DNA of 60,000 bases from Mesostigma viride (taxonomy: Eukaryota; Streptophyta; Mesostigmatophyceae; Mesostigmatales; Mesostigmataceae). Made by a program: the position numbers and the translations under genes. Of this stretch, positions 54,235-60,000 are shown piece by piece. The stretch lies in NCBI GenBank assembly GCA_009746045.1, contig RPFO01000213.1, positions 4,482,661 to 4,542,660 of the forward strand, in the 5' to 3' direction. Position 1 is the stretch's first letter, and each line of letters opens with the position of its first letter. A model generated the notes under the pieces. The model had not been told where the DNA came from, did not search any database, and saw only the letters and a program-made list of their open reading frames with translations.

Positions 54235-54242
54235 GTATATAG
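54235..54242 (-). promoter_or_regulatory. Possible TATA box of the GH31 gene
   Basis: On the minus strand CTATATAC lies about 145 bases upstream of the ATG at 54094. This would put transcription start near 54205 and leave a leader of about 110 bases. Based on sequence only. Confidence 0.45.
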
Positions 54243-54744
54243 TCGGCGCATCAAACGAAGGGGGATCGGGTTCAGTCCGAATTGATGTTGAGAATTAGCA
54301 AACCTGGCATATCGCGCGCACTTCCAAGTTTCAAACGAATTTCTGATCTGGTGGTCGAATGTCGAGCTGTATATGGCCTTTTGATAACCTCGAACTGGTT
54401 ACCTAATCGGTAATCGTTTTTCACCCTCGGGAACTTGGGTTGCATTCTACAGTAGCAGAGCATGCATTGACTTGGCAAACTCCAGTCTATGATCTATCAG
54501 TAGAAGGGGTATTTGCGGGTGCCAAGTGGCTACTATGGTCAGTCCGTCCTTCACTTGAGTCTTTCACTTGTTGTTGTTGCCCGCTGCAGTAGCTGCTGCA
54601 GTCCTTCCGTATGTAGTAGATTCTAGCATCTGTTCCGCATTACGTACAACCGTACAAGTACAAGATAGGTAATCACTGACACAGGACATGTGACAACCTG
54701 TCAAACCTGAAACAGAACCTCATGAAACTTGACCGGCGCGGGAA
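54243..54744. other. Divergent intergenic region, GH31 side
   Basis: About 500 bases without recognised genes between the GH31 promoter and the MITE-like element. Confidence 0.5.
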
Positions 54745-55221
54745 TACACCCCTCGCATTGGTAAGTATATTAAATAATTATGAGGCTGGGCGCCGGCCAG
54801 CTGCAAGCGATAAATAAAACAAAAGAATTTTAATTAACTAATTCCCGAGTGTAGTGAACTGTAGTTTTCGAAGCTACCAAACAAACAAAGAAAGTGTAAA
54901 TAAATATTATTTTCCTGTCACGTCACTCACGTGTGCAGCTTTCTCGCTAACAAACAAAGAAATATGATTTCTGGCTGAAAAATGTGCTTTTCCTAGCCGT
55001 AAGAGCAGTGCATCCGGCTGGGTTATACAGAACAAAGTCAACAAACAAAGAATTATTAAATTTCGCAGCCAGTTCAACGGTTGTTCGGTAACCAAACAAA
55101 CAAACTAATAATTAATTAATTGGGCGGACACAGTAGCACTTTCAACCAATAAAACGCTAATGTCTAATTCCGAAGGGCCTTTTGGCTGAACTGAATTAAA
55201 ACTACCAATGCGAGGGGTGTA
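54745..55221. mobile_element. MITE with 19-bp inverted repeats and TA ends
   Basis: TACACCCCTCGCATTGGTA at 54745-54763 is the exact reverse complement of 55203-55221. Counting the outer TA as target-site duplication leaves a 473-bp element, which fits a mariner-like MITE. No transposase. Inside are four copies of an AACAAACAAA motif at about 54880, 54950, 55040 and 55094. It sits in the shared upstream region of the two genes. Confidence 0.8.
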
Positions 55222-56525
55222 AACTCAACTCAACTCAACTCAACAACTTGATCTTTCTTTCTGAGTTGAACTTCTGTGAGTTCTGTCATTCTCTTCTGTG
55301 ACATCAGCAGCCTAATTCCTAGGCCGATATACTCCCGTTTTTTGGGGCTACAGTGTACTGTACTGTATTTGCCACCAAATACCATTGGACACGCGGCATT
55401 CTTGGGTCCTTACCGAACTTCCCTACGCATTCTTGATGCATGGCATCATAATGTGAGAATCTGCAGGCGTCGCCCGACTTCAATTCAATGGTTAGGGATT
55501 AGGGAAATCACGATGAGGGATGGGTGAGATCGTGGGAGGGAGGTGACGTTTGGCTTATTCTGCCGAATAAAGTGTTTTGGTAATTGGTACCACTTCAGGA
55601 CACGTGTCTGATGCCCCCGCTGTGTCCCCACTGAAATTTCTTGCTCCGAATCACAGTTTGACTGCTGAGTGCTGAGTGCTTAGTCGGCAGCAAAGAAGCG
55701 CATGCACAATATAAAACAAGCTATCAAACGGGCGGCCATAACTCTTTTTTCATCAGGAAGGTAATTAATAAAGGGAAATGAATTCTCATTTCCTGCCTTT
55801 AAGAGCTGTGCTGTTGGGCTGGTTCAAAGACGGGCATGTCCTCTATTAGGCAGAGAGGCTGGCGTACGTGGTACCTCCACGCCAGCATAGGACTACGTTG
55901 TCTGCGTTTGTCTCTCTGTCATACTACTAGACTTGTAGACAGTCTACATGGCCATCCTGATAGTTCATTTTAGAGTCGCTGCGCTCGCACGATAATAAGG
56001 AATGTAGCAGGTGGAAAATTGCGGTTCATGTGCGATGAAGGTCTGGTACCTCTCCAGGTGCGATCGCATGCACCTGCGCTGCCAAAGCCGTCGTCCCTGC
56101 TCTTCGACGGTTCGGGCAGCACCCTCGCATTACGCTGGTAAGGGTTCACCACTTTCCCCAATTCGTGGGAAAGCACTACGGCGGACAAGAATTATGGTGA
56201 TGTTTCCACGCAGTGGTAGCCTGCAGGGCTGGTTTTACGCATGCCGCTTTCATAATATACCAAGTCCGGTTTCTGGCGTACCTAGCAGGCCGTCCGCCAA
56301 AATTTCGTTGCCAGTGTACAAACAACGATTTAGATTATTGGCTCCTAGCCACGTTGGCACCTTGACCGTTTTTTCTTTTTTCTCGGGGCCAGCACTTCCC
56401 ATAAATGAGTAGGTATTGCTTTCACATTTTTTCCTTTTTCATGGCGGAATTTTTTCTGTGAAAACACGCACTCCCTTTGCCTTTGTTTTCTTTTCCTCAC
56501 TGCAGTTGGTTATTAGGTGCTGAGA
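55222..56525. other. Divergent intergenic region, PH-gene side
   Basis: No coding sequence recognised. A short (CTCAA)n run follows the MITE at about 55224-55244. Just before the ATG, a pyrimidine-rich stretch ending CTGCAG (about 56499-56504) looks like a 3' splice site, so the 5' leader may contain an intron. Confidence 0.5.
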
Positions 56526-56885
56526 ATGGGCAAGAGGTGGCGCCGTCGGTCTATCTTTTGGGGCTCCAGCCCAAAGTCCGAAGTTTGGAAAACCTCGTCC
56601 CTTCCGGCCGATTTCGGCTCCCTGGACGACGCCAGCTCGGCGTTTCCCGACGCGTCAGCTGGTGCGCGAGGAAGATACGAGGCCGGTCACGGCGCGCACG
56701 CGTCGGGTTCAGGGGACGGCGTGGCAACACTGGCACATGTCCCCTCGCTGACCGCGCAGCTGATTGCCAAGATTGGTGTGCACCACCCCTCGCTGTCCTT
56801 CCCTGTGGGCAACGAGCTGACGGCGCTGCGGTGCGGCTCCGTGAAGAACACGTTTGCGGCGCGCGCCACCATCCCGTTGGACCAG
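56526..56885 (+). CDS. PH-gene exon 1
   Basis: 120 codons from ATG in a purine -3 context. Ends LDQ at CAG|GCACGT, a GC donor, required to join AITAVRKG in phase as in homologues. If the gene instead used the GT donor near 56915, the frame to exon 2 would not fit. Confidence 0.75.
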
Positions 56886-59800
56886 GCACGTGGCTATGTT
56901 AAGGCGTGTTGTGTGTGAGAACCCCAAGCCCATCATTCTGATCAGGCACTCCGCAAAGCCCATCATGATCGTTTACCATGGACACTCTGCAATCATGGAG
57001 GGTGATGCTTGGTTGTTTGATGATAATCAGCTCGCCCAGCATGCAATGCCACTTGAAACAGGAAGACGAGGCACAGGCTTGCTAGCACACCGTTTTGCTT
57101 CCCCTGGTTTTGTCATGCCGCTTTGGTGCTGATAGCGATGTTACTTGAATTACGAGCCTGTAAAGGTACAAAGCACCCCCACTTGCGTGCAAATCATGGC
57201 AGTGCGTGCCATGTAGCGGGTGACAGGCAACAGGTATGGGGCGTGGGGCCATATTCCTCCAACCCGCCCTAGTGAAATGGTGAGCAGCATATGGATTCCG
57301 TTTTCCTGGATCCCTGTCTCCCTTCGCCCCCATGATGTCATGCATCCTTGATCCAGCATCTGAAGCATTCTGCCCTGCAGACAGCACCTGAAAAAAGCAG
57401 CACCTGAAAAAATGGGGTCACCTTGATGAAACACGATGTCATTTTTTTCCCTATCTTTCACAGACAATCATTTAATCATCATCATCTTCTTCAGTACTCC
57501 TGGCCCTGCACCCTGGGAGCATTCCTCATGTCTCCTTGGATCTGTCCGCTGTGGGTGTCTGTTCTCTTTGGCCGGTTCCGCCTCCGCTTCCTCCTTCCCC
57601 CCCACATCCAGGCGATCACGGCGGTGCGCAAGGGCGCCCATTTGCTCAAGTATGGGCGGCGGGGCAAGCCGCACGTGTGCTATTTTAAGCTCGAGGTACG
57701 TGCTATTTTAAGCTGGCATGACCAACTGATGCTGTATGGGACCTCTAGGTATGTTGGGGGTAGTAGCAAGGCCTGCTTGTGTCTCTCTCCCGCCCAACAT
57801 GCATTCCTGGTTCTTCTTCTTAGACGCGGGAGGCATGCGTGAGATGGCATCAGGGTGCAAAGGTTTGTTTTTGTGCGGGGATGGTCGTGGGCAGGGTCAG
57901 GTGTGCGTCACACATTGGTGACACGTGTGAAGGGTGGGCTGGAAGATGTTTTATAGTATACTACTTTATCGAGGAGACAACCAGCGCAGGCCAGAAATCG
58001 GGAGACTTAATCGTCTAGACTGCACAGTATGTAGTGGCAGGATTGCGTGGGATTGCAGGGAGTAGTGACAAGTGACAGGTTAATTGCGCGGTTGCCCCCA
58101 TGCTGCTGCTGCTGTAAGAAAAAGCAGGAGCTTGGTTACGTTTGTGAGGCCGGTGAACTTACTTTTGCAATGCTACGGCTTTTGTTTGATGCCATTTTGC
58201 AGGATGTTATTTTGAGTGTGAGGCGTATTCTCTGCGCATCGTGCCGCGCTTGTGACAAGTAGGCAATGCACCCAAGTTGGCACGTAATGTGATTTTACTA
58301 TTTTCAGAGTGTCCCCCTTGGTTGGTTTGTCTATAGCGGAAGAGGGAGCCAGGCGAGGAGGGATCTTTGTGGCAAGCAGGCCAGATGGGTCTTTTCGTAA
58401 ACATGCTTTTTGTAAACACGAGGCCAGTTTTTTGTGTACATGGAACCAGGTCGTCTCGTGGACAAGAAACCAGATGCCTGTGGATTGGTGTAGCCTGTAG
58501 AGGGTTGTGATGCATTGTGACACTCACCCGTGGACATCTGTGCATCGGCCGGCCATCATGGCGGGGTGTTCCCGCTGGCCTTGCTCACTCGGGCTTTGCA
58601 CGCCTTTTCCGCAGGAGGGGGACGTCACCTCGCTCATCTGGCAGTCCCCCAATTCCAAGCGGCTGCGCCGGCTGCCATTAAACATTGTGGAGGCCATCTA
58701 CCATGGGCAGAAAACGGTACGAAGCAAGTTACAGCCAATAGGTGGTTCGAGGCTGGGAAGAAATTTCGGGTCTATTTTCTAAATCATTCGTAGAATGTCC
58801 GTGTATGCTCGACGTGCGGTGTATGCTGTTTCTGCTCCGTATGGCTCATGGCAGCCTGCTTGTTGTGGGCGAGCCTACCAATCAATCAAAGAGATCGCTG
58901 ATTTTAGAACGGCAGATATCCAACGGGTTTTGTCCGAGGAAGATCCCCAAGGGTTGGTGCTGACACTTGGGTATCCCCCATGTGTGTTTGCTCTGCCGTG
59001 TGTGTGTTCTGCCGTGCGCTTTCTGCTCGGGCTCGCTCGCCTTTTTGTTGCATGTGGATGTGTGGCGACGGCATGCATGTTGGTGCGGCTTTACGCACCT
59101 CCCTGCGCTATCCATGGCTCCGGCTCGCCATCACCCTGGCACCCTGGCTCCGTCCCCAGAGGGTCTTCAAGCGCTTCAAAGGTGGCACAAAGGACCACCT
59201 GTCCTTCTCCCTCATTTACAAGAACGGCCAGCGCTCCCTGGACCTGGTGAGTGCTTTCTAGGGCCTGGTAAAGAGAGCGGCCATGGGCCTCTTCTTTCTT
59301 GTTTCCAGGAGGCCGCGATGTCATAACTCTTCTCCTGTCCTCTCACGATGCGAGGCCTCATGCCCATCCTTGCACTTGAGCATTCAAACACCACCCCCGT
59401 TTTCCCACGTCGATACTGACCTTTGCCTATTGTGTCTCGTCACTACGAACCTGCCGGCTATTCCTGCCTCGTCATTACGCATCTCGGGCCTATTCCTGCC
59501 TGGACCTGCCTCCTTCCCTCTCCCCCCTCCACCTCTTCGCAGTGTCTTCTTCAATTACCCGCCGCTAATCCGTTCCTTTGCCGTGGCTCGCTTGTGCCTT
59601 GTGCTGATGTATCTCAAGGTAAAATGGTTTATATTGATGATAAGCTACCTGGGCCTCAACACATCCCTCTCGCTGGGTGTTCCAAGCCCCCTCAACCCAT
59701 CCTGCTCGTTCCACCTCTGCTCATTGCCTCGCCCCGCCCCCCTTTGGCCCCCTCATCCCTCACGTCCCCTCCCCCCCCTGCAAAATTCTCTGCAGGTGGC

Positions 59801-60000
59801 CAAGGACGAACAAGAGCTGGAGGTGTGGGTGATGGTGCTGCGCGCGCTCACCATGGATGCCATGTGCGCGCGTGACCAGGCGAGTGGGGATGCCCACCGA
59901 CCGGCCACCAGCTACGGGGACCACGGCGGGCCTTCCAACAACGGTGGCTATCATGGCAAGGCTTCTGGCAACGGTGCTTACGATGGCAGGGCCGCCAATG
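56526..60000 (+). CDS. PRAF-type PH-domain protein, 5' part, cut by window end
   Basis: Five exons (56526-56885, 57612-57695, 58615-58716, 59160-59246, 59796-60000+) join in phase 0. Residues 1-120 are a basic, then Ser/Ala/Gly-rich N-terminus. From about residue 119, DQ|AITAVRKGAHLLKYGRRGK, SLIWQS, IVEAIYHGQKT, LSFSLIYKNGQRSLDLVAKD and EVWVMVLRALT match the PH domain of plant PRAF proteins (PH, RCC1 repeats and FYVE). PH domains of this family bind phosphoinositides at membranes, and RCC1 repeats act on small GTPases. The RCC1 and FYVE parts would lie beyond the window and are not confirmed. After the PH domain the protein becomes Gly/Asn/His-rich. Confidence 0.85.
57612..57695 (+). CDS. PH-gene exon 2
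   Basis: 28 codons, AITAVRKGAHLLKYGRRGK to CYFKLE, the first strands of the PH domain. Donor GAG|GTACGT; the last 15 or so exon bases are repeated just inside the intron. Confidence 0.93.
58615..58716 (+). CDS. PH-gene exon 3
   Basis: 34 codons, EGDVTSLIWQSPNSKRLRRL to AIYHGQKT. Clean pyrimidine-CAG acceptor and ACG|GTACGA donor. Confidence 0.92.
59160..59246 (+). CDS. PH-gene exon 4
   Basis: 29 codons, RVFKRFKGGTKDHLSFSLIY to RSLDL. Donor CTG|GTGAGT. Confidence 0.93.
59796..60000 (+). CDS. PH-gene exon 5, incomplete
   Basis: VAKDEQELEVWVMVLRALTM closes the PH domain with its C-terminal helix. The frame stays open to the window end, becoming Gly/Asn/His-rich. A GC-type donor candidate CAG|GCGAGT occurs at about 59879, so the true exon end is uncertain. 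Confidence 0.8.
   Translation, partial: MAKDEQELEVWVMVLRALTMDAMCARDQASGDAHRPATSYGDHGGPSNNGGYHGKASGNGAYDGRAAN

Overview
The window is nuclear DNA of a eukaryote, most likely a green alga or another member of the green plant lineage. Two host genes support this. One is an intron-rich plant-type glycoside hydrolase family 31 (GH31) gene on the minus strand (24 coding exons, 33383-54094). The other is the 5' part of a plant PRAF-type PH-domain gene on the plus strand (56526 to the window end). I assembled both by eye: every predicted exon joins its neighbour in phase, and the joined products align from memory with land-plant family members. I cannot name the species.

Layout. 1-859: nothing recognised except a G-rich minisatellite. 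860-8613: a decayed copia-like LTR retrotransposon (element A, minus strand), with a truncated LINE inserted in its pol region between 12-bp target-site duplications. 9311-28245: a four-part nest. An old LINE copy (plus) was split by a gypsy-type LTR element (element D, minus, 9519-26946, target-site duplication GTACA). Element D was in turn split by a copia-like element (element B, plus, 11356-19181, duplication GTAGG) and by a 1.34-kb piggyBac-like non-autonomous transposon inside its 5' LTR (25262-26603, TTAA duplication). 28299-28856: an inverted-repeat MITE-like element. 29280-32872: LINE fragments and a 5'-truncated LINE copy whose 3' end is tandemly duplicated. 33383-54094: the GH31 gene. 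54235-56500: intergenic space between two divergent genes, with a possible TATA box and a 475-bp TA-flanked MITE. 56526-60000: the PH-domain gene, running off the window.

The two host genes have unrelated jobs (alpha-glucan hydrolysis; phosphoinositide or small-GTPase signalling); only their head-to-head arrangement could link their regulation. The most unusual pattern is in their introns. At several introns the splice junction itself, with adjacent exon sequence, has been duplicated into the intron, once as about six 82-bp units that mostly keep an acceptor-like CAG. Introns are also full of G-rich heptamer arrays and other minisatellites. Both genes appear to use at least one GC-AG intron. 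Both copia-like elements have HGDD in place of the usual YVDD reverse transcriptase motif and carry an extra small module between integrase and reverse transcriptase. No tRNA, rRNA, CRISPR array or prokaryotic operon was seen.
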